From positions 973,199 to 1,037,198 of the forward strand of contig NZ_BSUO01000001.1 in the NCBI RefSeq assembly GCF_030161635.1: a stretch of DNA of 64,000 nt, read 5' to 3'. The notes under the pieces were generated by a model. It was not told the origin of the DNA. It searched no databases and saw only the letters and a list, made by a program, of their open reading frames with translations. This document shows, piece by piece, positions 1 to 8,007 of the stretch. How positions within the stretch are numbered: the stretch's first letter is position 1; each line of letters opens with the position of its first letter. The stretch is from Mobilicoccus caccae. GTDB taxonomy: Bacteria > Actinomycetota > Actinomycetes > Actinomycetales > Dermatophilaceae. Position numbers and translations under genes: made by a program.

Positions 1-1
1 C

Positions 2-511
2 GGCCTGGACATCCTCGTCAACAACGCGGGATACCACTGGGAACGCAGTGGCGAGGGTCTCGAAGGGCTGGACCTGGAGGAGATGGACCGCACGTTCCGC
101 ACCAACCTGAACGCGATCCTGTGGCTCAGCCGGGCGGCCTTGCCGCACCTGGGCGAGGGCGCCTCGATCATCAACACGAGTTCGGTGCAGGCCTACGATC
201 CGTCGACGTCGCTGCTCGACTACGCGGCCACGAAGGCCGCCGTCAACAACCTCACGGTCAACCTGGCAGCGGACCTGGGCCCGAAGGGCATCCGCGTCAA
301 CGCCGTCGCGCCCGGTCCGATCTGGACGCCGCTGCAACCGGCGACGCGGTTTCCGGAGAAGGTCGAGTCGTTCGGCGCGAACACCCCGCTCGGTCGAGCG
401 GGCCAGCCGTCGGAGATGGCGGGCGCCTACGTGTTCCTCGCCTCCCCGGAGGAGGCCAGTTACGTCTCCGGCACGGTGATCGGCGTCACCGGCGGCCGCC
501 CGGTCTTCTGA
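2..511 (+). CDS. SDR-family oxidoreductase, 3' part (5' end outside window)
   Basis: This is the C-terminal part of a short-chain dehydrogenase/reductase. The gene enters from the left edge, so the N-terminal TGxxxGxG cofactor loop is not in view. The visible frame opens with the NNAG motif, then shows the likely catalytic serine in IINTSS and the YxxxK pair in DYAATKAA, followed by the PGPIWTPL segment and a terminal VSGTVIGVTGG strand typical of classical SDRs. The family moves hydride between NAD(P) and an alcohol or carbonyl; the substrate cannot be read from the sequence. It converges on the Uma2 gene with only 15 bp between the stops and no obvious terminator. Confidence 0.9.
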   Translation, partial: GLDILVNNAGYHWERSGEGLEGLDLEEMDRTFRTNLNAILWLSRAALPHLGEGASIINTSSVQAYDPSTSLLDYAATKAAVNNLTVNLAADLGPKGIRVNAVAPGPIWTPLQPATRFPEKVESFGANTPLGRAGQPSEMAGAYVFLASPEEASYVSGTVIGVTGGRPVF

Positions 512-526
512 TTCCGACGTTTCGTC

Positions 527-1105
527 TCACCCGCGGCGGGCCTGGTCACCGACCAGGCCCGCCGGGCTGAGCGTGATCGGGAACGGGCGGCTCACCGACA
601 GCGTCTGCTCACCCTCGGCCGCGCCGACCTCGACGAACAGGCCGTCCTGCAGGTCCCAGGCCGTGATGCTCGGCGGAGTGGCATCGGTGCCGGGATCGAC
701 GACCCAGTAGGAGGCGCATCCCGCCTCCTCGTAGCGCGCCTTCTTGAGGTTGAGGTCGTACAGGCGGGTGCTGGGGGAAAGGATCTCCACGGCGAGCAGG
801 GGCGCGGTCGGCAGGCCTCGCTCTGTCAGCTCGTCCATCGAGGCGACGAGGACATCGGGCTGCAGCGAGGTGTCGGGCGCGAGCCGGACGTCGAAGGGGG
901 CGGCCAGGACCTCCAAACCGGCCGGGCAGAGAGCATGTAACGCGCTGCCCAGCCGCATCGAGATGCGCTGGTGACGCCGGCTCGGCGCGGGTGTCACGAC
1001 GAGCAGCCCGTCGAGCAGTTCGTACCGGTTGCCGTCGTCAGGCATGGTGTCGAGGTCATCGACGGTCCAGGTGTGTCGAGTCGGCAGGGTGGTCATGGTG
1101 CCCAT
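527..1105 (-). CDS. Uma2-family (DUF820) PD-(D/E)XK nuclease-like protein, copy A
   Basis: A 192-residue Uma2-family protein, the usual length for this restriction-endonuclease-like fold. Visible family marks are GNRYELLDG near the N-terminus, LQPDVLVA in the middle and AVEILSPST followed by LNLKKARYEEAG and YWVVDP, which together supply the acidic and lysine residues of the PD-(D/E)XK core. The start at 1105 is chosen because it aligns with the paralogue next door (MGTMTTLP against MSTVTTLP). The biological role of Uma2 proteins is poorly known; they are often multicopy and narrowly distributed. It forms a tandem pair with copy B, so local duplication is likely. Confidence 0.85.
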   Translation of the reverse strand: MGTMTTLPTRHTWTVDDLDTMPDDGNRYELLDGLLVVTPAPSRRHQRISMRLGSALHALCPAGLEVLAAPFDVRLAPDTSLQPDVLVASMDELTERGLPTAPLLAVEILSPSTRLYDLNLKKARYEEAGCASYWVVDPGTDATPPSITAWDLQDGLFVEVGAAEGEQTLSVSRPFPITLSPAGLVGDQARRG

Positions 1106-1204
1106 GGTCGCTGTTCCCGTCGTCGTGGTCCAGGGTCATGAGGCGATCATCGACGTTGAGTGTGGTCTCGGCGCAGCGTCATCCACAGGGTGCCCCGCGT
1201 CGGT

Positions 1205-1780
1205 TCAGCGGCGTCTGTGCGTCTCGACGAGGGCTGCGGGCACGATGGTGACCGGGAACGGCTCGGCGAGCGTCAGGGACTCCTCGCCTCGGACGGTACC
1301 GACCTGCGTGTAGGTGTCCCCGTCGAGATCCCAGGCGGTGATCGAGGCGGCGGCGTCGTCGGTGCCGGGGTCGACGACCCAGTACGAGGGGCAGCGGGCG
1401 ACCTCGTAGCGCGCCTTCTTGAGGTTGAGGTCGACCAGGCGGGTACTGGGCGAGAGGATCTCGACGGCGAGCAGTGGCGACCCGTCGAGTCCGCGTCGGG
1501 TGAGTCGGTCCTGATGAGCGACGAGCAGGTCTGGCTGCACGGCGGTGTCCGGGGCGAGCCGGACGTCGAAGGGGGCGCAGAACACCTCGAGGTCCGGCGG
1601 GCAGGCGCGCTGGAGGAGGAAAGCGAGCCTCACCGAGGCGCGCTGGTGCCGCAGGAGGGGTGCGGGCGTCACGACGAGCGTTCCGTCGATGAGCTCGTAC
1701 CGATTGCCGTCGTCAGGCATGGTGTCGAGGTCATCGACGGTCCAGGTGTGTCGTACGGGCAGTGTCGTCACAGTGCTCAT
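1205..1780 (-). CDS. Uma2-family (DUF820) PD-(D/E)XK nuclease-like protein, copy B
   Basis: A 191-residue paralogue of the adjacent gene. The segments HTWTVDDLDTMPDDGNRYEL, QPDLLVA, LAVEILSPSTRL and LNLKKARYE are shared almost word for word. The frame is open further upstream to 1867, but the start at 1780 matches the paralogue and has a CGGAG ribosome-binding site about 8 nt before it, so the upstream 29 codons are judged non-coding. The predicted fold and acidic/Lys residues are intact. Both copies carry CTGTGGATGACG on their own strand about 70-85 nt upstream of the start, so the duplicated unit includes upstream DNA. Function beyond nuclease-like fold is unknown. Confidence 0.85.
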   Translation of the reverse strand: MSTVTTLPVRHTWTVDDLDTMPDDGNRYELIDGTLVVTPAPLLRHQRASVRLAFLLQRACPPDLEVFCAPFDVRLAPDTAVQPDLLVAHQDRLTRRGLDGSPLLAVEILSPSTRLVDLNLKKARYEVARCPSYWVVDPGTDDAAASITAWDLDGDTYTQVGTVRGEESLTLAEPFPVTIVPAALVETHRRR

Positions 1781-1873
1781 GGTCGTCGCTCCGCGGGGTG
1801 GGGTCCAGGGGCATGGACCGATCGTCGTCCGCGGTGTGGGTGGCGTGGCGTCGTCATCCACAGCCATCCGGAC

Positions 1874-2446
1874 TCACGCCCAATCGAGGAAATCCCGGAT
1901 CCGCGCGACGGTGAGATCGACGAGGTCGGCGTCGTACTCGGGCAGGTGCCGTTCGGTGAACAGATGTCCCGAGCCGGGCTGCACGTGGTCCTCGAACATC
2001 GCCCCGGACAGCTCCACGGCCTGCTGCAGCCGGACGACGTGCTCGGGCTTCACCCAGTGGTCGTGCTCGAACCGGTGGATCTGCACGGGTATCCCGGGCC
2101 ACGACGCACCCTCGCGGACCGGGTTGGTGTTGCCGAGGAGGATCAGGTGCCGCGTGCGGGGTCGCTCGGCGACGAGCCGGTGGGCGAACGAGGCGCCGAG
2201 GGAGAACCCGATCATCGAGACGTCCTCGGGGAGTCCGGCGATGTCACCGCGGACCCGGTCCAGCAGGGTGTCATACCCCATGGAGTCCCGGTATCCGATG
2301 CCGTCGGCCTCGGTGGTGAACACCCGGCCGCGGTAGTAGTCGGGTGCCACGACCTCGCGTCCGTCCGCCGACAGCGCGGCGACGACGGCCTGAACGCCAC
2401 GGGTCAGGCCGTAGGCCGAGTGCAGGACGAGTACGGGAGTCCCCAT
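1874..2446 (-). CDS. Dienelactone hydrolase-like alpha/beta hydrolase
   Basis: A 190-residue single-domain alpha/beta hydrolase. The N-terminus is a beta strand (GTPVLVLHSAYG), followed by VVAPDYYRGR, the nucleophile elbow GFSLGA (Ser82) and a late histidine in GSGHLF (His161). This arrangement resembles the dienelactone hydrolase family, but with serine rather than the cysteine of true dienelactone hydrolases, so a general esterase or peptidase-like role is more likely than chloroaromatic breakdown. The start at 2446 is preferred over an in-frame ATG at 2497 because it falls at the first beta strand and has a CATCAT -10-like hexamer 6 nt upstream. It stands alone; its substrate is unknown. 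Confidence 0.8.
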   Translation of the reverse strand: MGTPVLVLHSAYGLTRGVQAVVAALSADGREVVAPDYYRGRVFTTEADGIGYRDSMGYDTLLDRVRGDIAGLPEDVSMIGFSLGASFAHRLVAERPRTRHLILLGNTNPVREGASWPGIPVQIHRFEHDHWVKPEHVVRLQQAVELSGAMFEDHVQPGSGHLFTERHLPEYDADLVDLTVARIRDFLDWA

Positions 2447-2620
2447 CACTCGATGATGCCCTGCCCTGCCGGTCGAGGGCAGAACGGTTGCATACACGGG
2501 TGTGGCGGGCGCCGTTGCGCGACAACGGCGATGCCCTTCGCAGGCGGCATCGAAGAAGGCAGCGTTCTGGTCGTGATGACGACCGTTTCGCTGCAGTCTG
2601 CGATGCAGTCCGGGGTGTCG

Positions 2621-3706
2621 TCAGCGGGCGCGTTCCAGGAGGACCTTCGCCACGCGGTCGGCGGTGTGGCCGTCGCCGTAGGGGGTGCCGCGCTCGGACG
2701 TCGGAGCCTGGCGCACCGCGACGTCGGCGAGCTGCGTCAGGTCGTTGTCGAGGATGTTCCAGCCGCCCTCGAGGGTCTCGACCCACTCGGTCTCCGGGCG
2801 GATCGTCGTGCACGGCGTGCCGAGGAGGAAGGCCTCCTTCTGCAGGCCACCGGAGTCGGTGACGACGCCCGCCGCGCCCATGACCGCGCGCACCATCTGC
2901 GGGTAGGCCAGGGGAGAGGTGCCGTACAACGAGCCGCCCACGAGGTCCAGGCCGTGCTCCTTCGCCTTCGCGACCAGCCGCGGGTGGGCCAGCAGCACGA
3001 CCGGCGCCGGCGCGGCCCGCAACGCCTCGAGGATGGCCCCGAGCCGCTCCTTCGTGTCGGTGTTGTCGGGCCGGTGGATCGTGGCCAGCAGGTACGGCTG
3101 CTCCAGATCGAGGCCCTCACCGAGCCCGGACACGTCGAGAGCCTCCGCCAGGGGAGTGCCGGCGACCGTGTCCCGCACCAGGTGACAGACGTCGGTCATG
3201 ACGTCGCCGACCATGACGCTGCGCTCGGCCAGTCCCTCATGGGTGAGGTGCTTCATCGCCTCGTCGGTGGGCGCGAGGAGCAGATCGGCCGCGTGGTCGG
3301 TGAGCACCCGGTTGTGCTCTTCGGGCATCCGCCGGTTGAACGACCGCAGCCCCGCCTCCAGGTGGGCCACGGGCAGGTGCATCTTGACCGCGGACACCGC
3401 TGCCGCCAACGTCGAGTTCGTGTCGCCGTAGACCAGGACCCAGTCCGGCCGGTGCTCCTCCAGCACGGGGTCGAGCCCGGCGAGCATCGTGCCGGTCTGC
3501 ACGCCGTGGCTCCCGGAGCCGACACCGAGGTGCACGTCCGGGTCGGGGATGCCGAGATCGGCGAAGAACACGTCCGACATCACCGCGTCGTAGTGCTGCC
3601 CGGTGTGGACGATGACGTGCTCCACACCGGCACCGGTGAGGGCGGTGGCGATCGGGCCGAGCTTGACGAACTGCGGGCGGGCGCCGACGACACTCAGGAC
3701 CTTCAT
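2621..3706 (-). CDS. wecB: UDP-N-acetylglucosamine 2-epimerase family (WecB/WbpI-like)
   Basis: A 361-residue non-hydrolysing UDP-HexNAc 2-epimerase, matching the family's usual length. It begins with the Rossmann strand VLSVVGARPQFVK, followed by HTGQHYDAVMSDVFF, VYGDTNSTLAAA, HLEAGLRSFNRRMPEE, VVTDSGGLQKEA and TIRPETEWVE, all signature segments of WecB/MnaA/WbpI. The enzyme inverts C2 of a UDP-N-acetyl sugar in the cytoplasm. The start at 3706 has a GAAAGG ribosome-binding site; the frame stays open far upstream but that part lies antisense to the aminotransferase. The divergent neighbours are WbpE- and WbpB-like, so the true substrate may be a UDP-diacetamido-glucuronic acid (WbpI role) rather than plain UDP-GlcNAc. 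Confidence 0.9.
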   Translation of the reverse strand: MKVLSVVGARPQFVKLGPIATALTGAGVEHVIVHTGQHYDAVMSDVFFADLGIPDPDVHLGVGSGSHGVQTGTMLAGLDPVLEEHRPDWVLVYGDTNSTLAAAVSAVKMHLPVAHLEAGLRSFNRRMPEEHNRVLTDHAADLLLAPTDEAMKHLTHEGLAERSVMVGDVMTDVCHLVRDTVAGTPLAEALDVSGLGEGLDLEQPYLLATIHRPDNTDTKERLGAILEALRAAPAPVVLLAHPRLVAKAKEHGLDLVGGSLYGTSPLAYPQMVRAVMGAAGVVTDSGGLQKEAFLLGTPCTTIRPETEWVETLEGGWNILDNDLTQLADVAVRQAPTSERGTPYGDGHTADRVAKVLLERAR

Positions 3707-3943
3707 CTGTGACCTTTCACGAGCAGAACACGGGGCGACTGTAGGCTGGCCGACAGTGACGGCCGTGCTGACGTCGCCCATTCTGCCCCGACCACGTCGT
3801 CGCGGCAGGAGCCGCCACCGACACGGCTTCCCGTGTCGGCGCGTGAGGGGTGTGCGCAACAGCAGCGGCCGCCCGCACGAACGGACCCGTGACGTCGCGG
3901 GCCGTCGACGAACAGCGGTACGCCTGGAAGGGGCATCTCCGAC

Positions 3944-5038
3944 ATGACCGACTTCATCCCTCCTGCCAAACCCCTCATCGGCGATGAGGAGCGAGCGGCG
4001 GTCGACCGTGTGCTGCGCAGCGGCATGATCGCGCAGGGCCCGGAGGTCAAGGCGTTCGAGGAGGAGTTCGCCGCCCACTTCGGCCTGGGCCGTGAGTGCG
4101 TCGCCGTGAACTCCGGCACCTCGGGTCAGCACCTCGGGCTGCTCGCGGCCGGCGTGGGCGTCGGCGACGAGGTGATCGTCCCCTCGTTCACCTTCGCCGC
4201 GACCGCCAACTCCGTCGCCCTCACCGGAGCCACCCCGGTCTTCGCCGACATCGAGGAGGGCTCGTTCTGCCTCGACCCCGCGAGCGTTCGGTCGGTCGTC
4301 ACCGAGCGCACCGTCGGCATCATGCCGGTGCACCTCTACGGTCACCCGGCGAACATGACCGGCCTGCAGGCCCTGGCCGAGGAGCTCGGCCTCAAGATCT
4401 TCGAGGACGCGGCGCAGGCGCATGGCGCGTCGTTGAACGGCACCCCCGTGGGCGCGTTCGGCACGTTCGGCATGTTCAGCCTCTACCCCACCAAGAACAT
4501 GACCTCGGGTGAGGGCGGCATGGTCTCCTGCGTCGACGCCGAGACGGCGCGCCTGGTGCGTCTGTACCGCAACCAGGGGATGGAGAAGCAGTACCACAAC
4601 GAGGTCGTCGGCCTGAACAACCGCATGACCGACATCCACGCCGCCATCGGGCGTGAGCAGCTCAAGAAGGTCGACGGCTGGACGCGGACCCGGCAGGAGA
4701 ACGCCGCGTTCCTCTCGGCCAACATCACCGGCGTGACCACCCCGCCGGTCGCCGAGGGCGCCGTGCACGTCTACCACCAGTACACGGTGCGGGTGCCCGA
4801 GGGGCGCGACGAGTTCGCCGCCGCGCTCAAGAGCGAGTACAACGTCGGCTCGGGCATGTTCTACCCGGTGCCCAACCACGAGCTCGCGCCGTTCGCACAG
4901 AACGCCCACGCCGACCTGCCCGTCACGGCGAAGGCTGCGAAGGAGTGTTTGTCGCTGCCCGTGCACCCCAGCGTCGACCAGGCCGGACTCGAGCGCATCG
5001 TCGAGGCCGTCAACGCCCTCGCAAAGGCAGGTGCGTGA
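3944..5038 (+). CDS. DegT/DnrJ/EryC1/StrS-family sugar aminotransferase (WbpE-like)
   Basis: A 364-residue PLP-dependent aminotransferase of the DegT family. Visible landmarks are GMIAQGPEVKAFEEEFA near the N-terminus, the NSGTSGQHLGL phosphate-binding loop, FEDAAQAHG with the pyridine-contacting aspartate (Asp155) and the Schiff-base lysine in YPTKNMTSGEGGM (Lys184). These enzymes transfer an amino group, usually from glutamate, to a keto-sugar nucleotide. It is translationally coupled to the downstream dehydrogenase through a TGATG overlap at 5036-5040 and lies divergent to the 2-epimerase. A WbpE role, amination of the 3-keto UDP-sugar made by the dehydrogenase, fits the context but is inferred. 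Confidence 0.88.
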   Translation: MTDFIPPAKPLIGDEERAAVDRVLRSGMIAQGPEVKAFEEEFAAHFGLGRECVAVNSGTSGQHLGLLAAGVGVGDEVIVPSFTFAATANSVALTGATPVFADIEEGSFCLDPASVRSVVTERTVGIMPVHLYGHPANMTGLQALAEELGLKIFEDAAQAHGASLNGTPVGAFGTFGMFSLYPTKNMTSGEGGMVSCVDAETARLVRLYRNQGMEKQYHNEVVGLNNRMTDIHAAIGREQLKKVDGWTRTRQENAAFLSANITGVTTPPVAEGAVHVYHQYTVRVPEGRDEFAAALKSEYNVGSGMFYPVPNHELAPFAQNAHADLPVTAKAAKECLSLPVHPSVDQAGLERIVEAVNALAKAGA

Positions 5039-6027
5039 TGGCGAACCTCCGCGCAGGCCTCATCGGCCTGGGGATGATGGGCCGCCACCACGGGCGCGTC
5101 CTCGCCGGACTCGAGGGTGTCGACCTCGTGGCCGTCGCCGATGCCAGCGGCCAGGACCCGCACGACGTCGCCAAGGGTCGGCCCCTGCTGACGACCGTCG
5201 ACGAGCTCATCGGGCAGAACCTCGACTACTGCATGGTGGCCGTGCCGACGGCCTACCACGTCGACGTCGCGCTCGCGCTGGCCGAGGCCGGCGTGCACGC
5301 GATGATCGAGAAGCCGCTCGCCCGCGACACCCCCGGCGCCGAGAAGATCGCGCAGGCCTTCGAGAGCGCCGGACTCGTCGGTGCGGTCGGGCACATCGAG
5401 CGGTACAACCCCTCGCTGCAGCAGGCGCGGGCCCGCATCGAGAACGGTGATCTCGGCGACGTCTACCAGATCATCACGCGCCGGCAGGGCCCGTTCCCCG
5501 CGCGCATCGCCGACGTGGGCGTGGTCAAGGACCTCGCCACGCACGACATCGACCTCACGAGCTGGGTGCGTCAGCAGCCGTTCACCTCGGTGGCGGCGCG
5601 GACCGCGTTCCGCAGCGGGCGCGAGTTCGAGGACATGGTCGCCGTCACCGGTCAGCTGGCCGACGGCACGATCACCAGCCACCTGGTCAACTGGCTCTCG
5701 CCGTTCAAGGAGCGCGTCACCGTCATCACCGGTGAGAAGGGCGCCTTCGTCGCCGACACCCTCACGGCCGACCTCACGTTCCACGCCAACGGCAGCGTCA
5801 AGACCGAGTGGGAGGACATCGCCAACTTCCGCGGCGTGTCCGAGGGCGACGTCGTGCGGTACGCCATCGCCAAGCGTGAGCCGCTGCTGGTGGAGCACGA
5901 GAACTTCCGGGACGCGGTGCTGGGCAAGGACGCCGACATCGTCACCCTCAGCCAGGGACTGGCCACGGTGCGGGTGGCCGAGGCCGTCATCGAGTCCGCC
6001 GAGACGGGCCGCACCATCGACGTCTGA
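5038..6027 (+). CDS. Gfo/Idh/MocA-family sugar-nucleotide dehydrogenase (WbpB-like)
   Basis: A 329-residue NAD(P)-dependent oxidoreductase. The N-terminal Rossmann motif is GLIGLGMMGRHHGRV and the family EKP motif is at residues 91-93, followed by VGHIERYNPSL and the stretch GVVKDLATHDIDLTSW, which places it near WbpB/WlbA enzymes that oxidise C3 of UDP-GlcNAc-uronic acid. The start ATG overlaps the aminotransferase stop by one base, so the in-frame extension upstream to 4945 is not used. With its partner it would give a 3-oxidation plus 3-amination couple. The gene is followed by a strong hairpin that closes this operon. Confidence 0.87.
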   Translation: MANLRAGLIGLGMMGRHHGRVLAGLEGVDLVAVADASGQDPHDVAKGRPLLTTVDELIGQNLDYCMVAVPTAYHVDVALALAEAGVHAMIEKPLARDTPGAEKIAQAFESAGLVGAVGHIERYNPSLQQARARIENGDLGDVYQIITRRQGPFPARIADVGVVKDLATHDIDLTSWVRQQPFTSVAARTAFRSGREFEDMVAVTGQLADGTITSHLVNWLSPFKERVTVITGEKGAFVADTLTADLTFHANGSVKTEWEDIANFRGVSEGDVVRYAIAKREPLLVEHENFRDAVLGKDADIVTLSQGLATVRVAEAVIESAETGRTIDV

Positions 6028-6087
6028 ACCGGTTTCGGCCGGGGAAGGGCGCACGATCTGCATTTTCTCCCCGACCTCCTCGACACG

Positions 6088-6121
6088 CCCCTGACCTGCG
6101 GATTCGTCCGCGTGTCAGGGG
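6088..6121 (+). terminator. Terminator hairpin after the sugar-nucleotide operon
   Basis: Two stacked stems, CCCCTGAC pairing with GTCAGGGG and GCGGA pairing with TCCGC, enclose a TTCG tetraloop, with one 2-by-2 mismatch between them. There is no long T-tract, as is common in actinobacterial terminators. It lies 61 bp after the dehydrogenase stop. Confidence 0.8.
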
Positions 6122-6186
6122 TTCGTCGCATCCGGGGTCGGTGAGTCGCCGGTCAGGAGCGCGGCGAGCCCGCCGATGGGGATGGC

Positions 6187-7938
6187 GTGAAGTCGTCGAC
6201 CGCAGCCCTCGTCCGTGTCCTCGTCGTCCCCGCCGTCGGACTCTCCTTGTGCCTCACCGACGGTGCCTCCGCCCCGGCCGCACACGCCGCCCCCACCGCC
6301 GCCGACCCGATCTCCACGCTGGGATCGGACGGCAAGATCACCTTCGAGGGTCGCGGCTTCGGCCACGGCCGTGGCATGAGCCAGTGGGGCGCCTACGGAG
6401 CCGCCGATGCCGGTCTGTCCTGGCGGCAGATCCTCGGGTTCTACTATCCCGGCGCCACCCAGGCCTCCCAACGTGATTCGGAGATGCGGGTCTGGATCTC
6501 GCGCGACAAGGACGGGGCCACGCAGGTGCCCCCGCAGGCGGGTCTGACCGCAACGGTCGGCCGCCAGGTGTACCGCCTCCCCACCGGGGCGAACTACACC
6601 GCATGGCGTGCGCTGCAGAGCGGCTCCACCGTGGCGCTGCAGCACCGCGACGCACGCGGCACGTGGCGCGCCTACCGGATCCCGACGACCACCGCCGTCG
6701 TGTTCTCCGCCGGCGGTCTGGTGTCGGTGACGATGCCGAACGGCCGGACCGAGCAGTACGCCGGCTCCGTCGTCGCCCGCTCCCAGGGCGGAAAGGTCAT
6801 CACCGTGGTCAGCACGACCACCGAGCGGTACCTGCGCGGCGTCGTCCCCAACGAGATGCCGTCGTCCTGGCACGTCGAGGCCAACGCGGCCCAGTCGGTC
6901 GCCGCCCGCACCTACGCCTCCTCCTACCGGGCGCGACAGCGGGCCAAGGGCGCGGTGTGGGACATCTGCGACACCGTGACCTGCCAGGTCTACCGGGGTC
7001 AGGCCGAGGTCGTCGGCGGCACCCGGCGCGTTCTCGACGATGCGCGCGCGACCGCCGCCATCGCGGCCACTGCCGGCACCGTGCTGAAGACCCCCGGCGG
7101 CAACTTCGTCCACGCCGAGTTCTCGGCCTCCAACGGCGGGTACACGGTCAACGGGGGAGCGTTCTCGCAGGTCGCCAAGCCCGACCCCTACGACGGGCGC
7201 ATGAAGAACCCGAACTCGGCCTGGACCCGGACCGTGAACGCCTCCGTGCTGGTCTCCCAGTTCGGTCTCGGGCAACTCCGGTCGCTGCAGGTGCTCGACC
7301 GCGACGGCCGGGGTGCCGAGGGTGGTCGTGCGAAGACGGTGCGTCTGATCGGCGCGAAGAGGACCGTGGACGTGAGCGGCACGAAGATGCGGCAGGTCCT
7401 CGGCCTGAAGTCCGACTGGTTCACGATCCGCACGCAGGACGGCGTCACCAAGCCGAGCCCCGGCGGGCGTCCGGCCGCGGGCACGAAGCCGCCGGCGCTG
7501 CCCGGCACGACCGCGATGTTCGCGGAGTGGAGCGGCGACCGGACCCTGGACCGGCTGACCATCCGGAGCGGGCGGTTGATGATGGACCGCGGCCGCGGCG
7601 GCGGCACGTACGGACCCCGCACCCCGGTCGCGGGCGCTCCGGCCGGCCTGGCGCGGATCGTCGGGGTCGGCGACGTCGACTACGACCGCCGCGCCGACGT
7701 GGTCGCGATCGACACGCGCAACCGCCTCGTCGTGCTCAAGGGCAACGGCAAGGGCGCCGTCACCAAGGCCCTCGTCCACGGCGGAGGCTGGAGCGCCTTC
7801 CGATCCCTGGAGCTGCGCGACGTCACCAAGGACCGGCGGGCGGACATCATCGCCACCCGCACCGACGGTCGTCGCCTGCTCTACGTCGGCACGGCTCGCG
7901 GCGTGGTCGTGGGGAAGGGCGCCTACACCGGTCGGTGA
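6187..7938 (+). CDS. Secreted SpoIID/LytB-domain protein with C-terminal VCBS-like repeats
   Basis: A 583-residue exported protein starting at GTG. A short basic N-terminus and hydrophobic core ending near AAHAAPTA form a signal peptide. GRGFGHGRGMSQWGAYG (about residues 56-71) and YLRGVVPNEMPSSWHVEANAAQSVAARTY segments define the SpoIID/LytB domain, followed by a disulfide-capable CDTVTC motif. After a Pro-rich linker near residue 420, segments such as GVGDVDYDRRADVVAID resemble VCBS/FG-GAP beta-propeller repeats. SpoIID of endospore formers is a peptidoglycan transglycosylase; actinobacterial relatives are taken to act on or bind the cell wall, which is inferred here. It is monocistronic between two hairpins. 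Confidence 0.85.
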   Translation: MKSSTAALVRVLVVPAVGLSLCLTDGASAPAAHAAPTAADPISTLGSDGKITFEGRGFGHGRGMSQWGAYGAADAGLSWRQILGFYYPGATQASQRDSEMRVWISRDKDGATQVPPQAGLTATVGRQVYRLPTGANYTAWRALQSGSTVALQHRDARGTWRAYRIPTTTAVVFSAGGLVSVTMPNGRTEQYAGSVVARSQGGKVITVVSTTTERYLRGVVPNEMPSSWHVEANAAQSVAARTYASSYRARQRAKGAVWDICDTVTCQVYRGQAEVVGGTRRVLDDARATAAIAATAGTVLKTPGGNFVHAEFSASNGGYTVNGGAFSQVAKPDPYDGRMKNPNSAWTRTVNASVLVSQFGLGQLRSLQVLDRDGRGAEGGRAKTVRLIGAKRTVDVSGTKMRQVLGLKSDWFTIRTQDGVTKPSPGGRPAAGTKPPALPGTTAMFAEWSGDRTLDRLTIRSGRLMMDRGRGGGTYGPRTPVAGAPAGLARIVGVGDVDYDRRADVVAIDTRNRLVVLKGNGKGAVTKALVHGGGWSAFRSLELRDVTKDRRADIIATRTDGRRLLYVGTARGVVVGKGAYTGR

Positions 7939-7944
7939 GATCAC

Positions 7945-7969
7945 GGGGCGCGACGTCGGCGGGCGCCCC
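7945..7969. terminator. Bidirectional hairpin between convergent genes
   Basis: GGGGCGC pairs with GCGCCCC across an 11-nt loop, just after the SpoIID gene and before the end of the convergent SulP gene. It could stop transcription from either side. Confidence 0.55.
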
Positions 7970-8007
7970 GGGAGTCGAATGAGGAGTTCTCGGGTGGTCC
8001 GGGACCG

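Noticed and set aside
2498-2620. Possible small gene between the hydrolase and the epimerase
   Set aside because: No start with a ribosome-binding site or -10 pattern, and no conserved sequence.
1160-3712. 850-codon open frame on the + strand
   Set aside because: It runs antisense to the second Uma2 gene, the hydrolase and the epimerase; its sequence is low-complexity (Arg/Gly/Val-rich) with no domain, as expected from GC-rich antisense reading.
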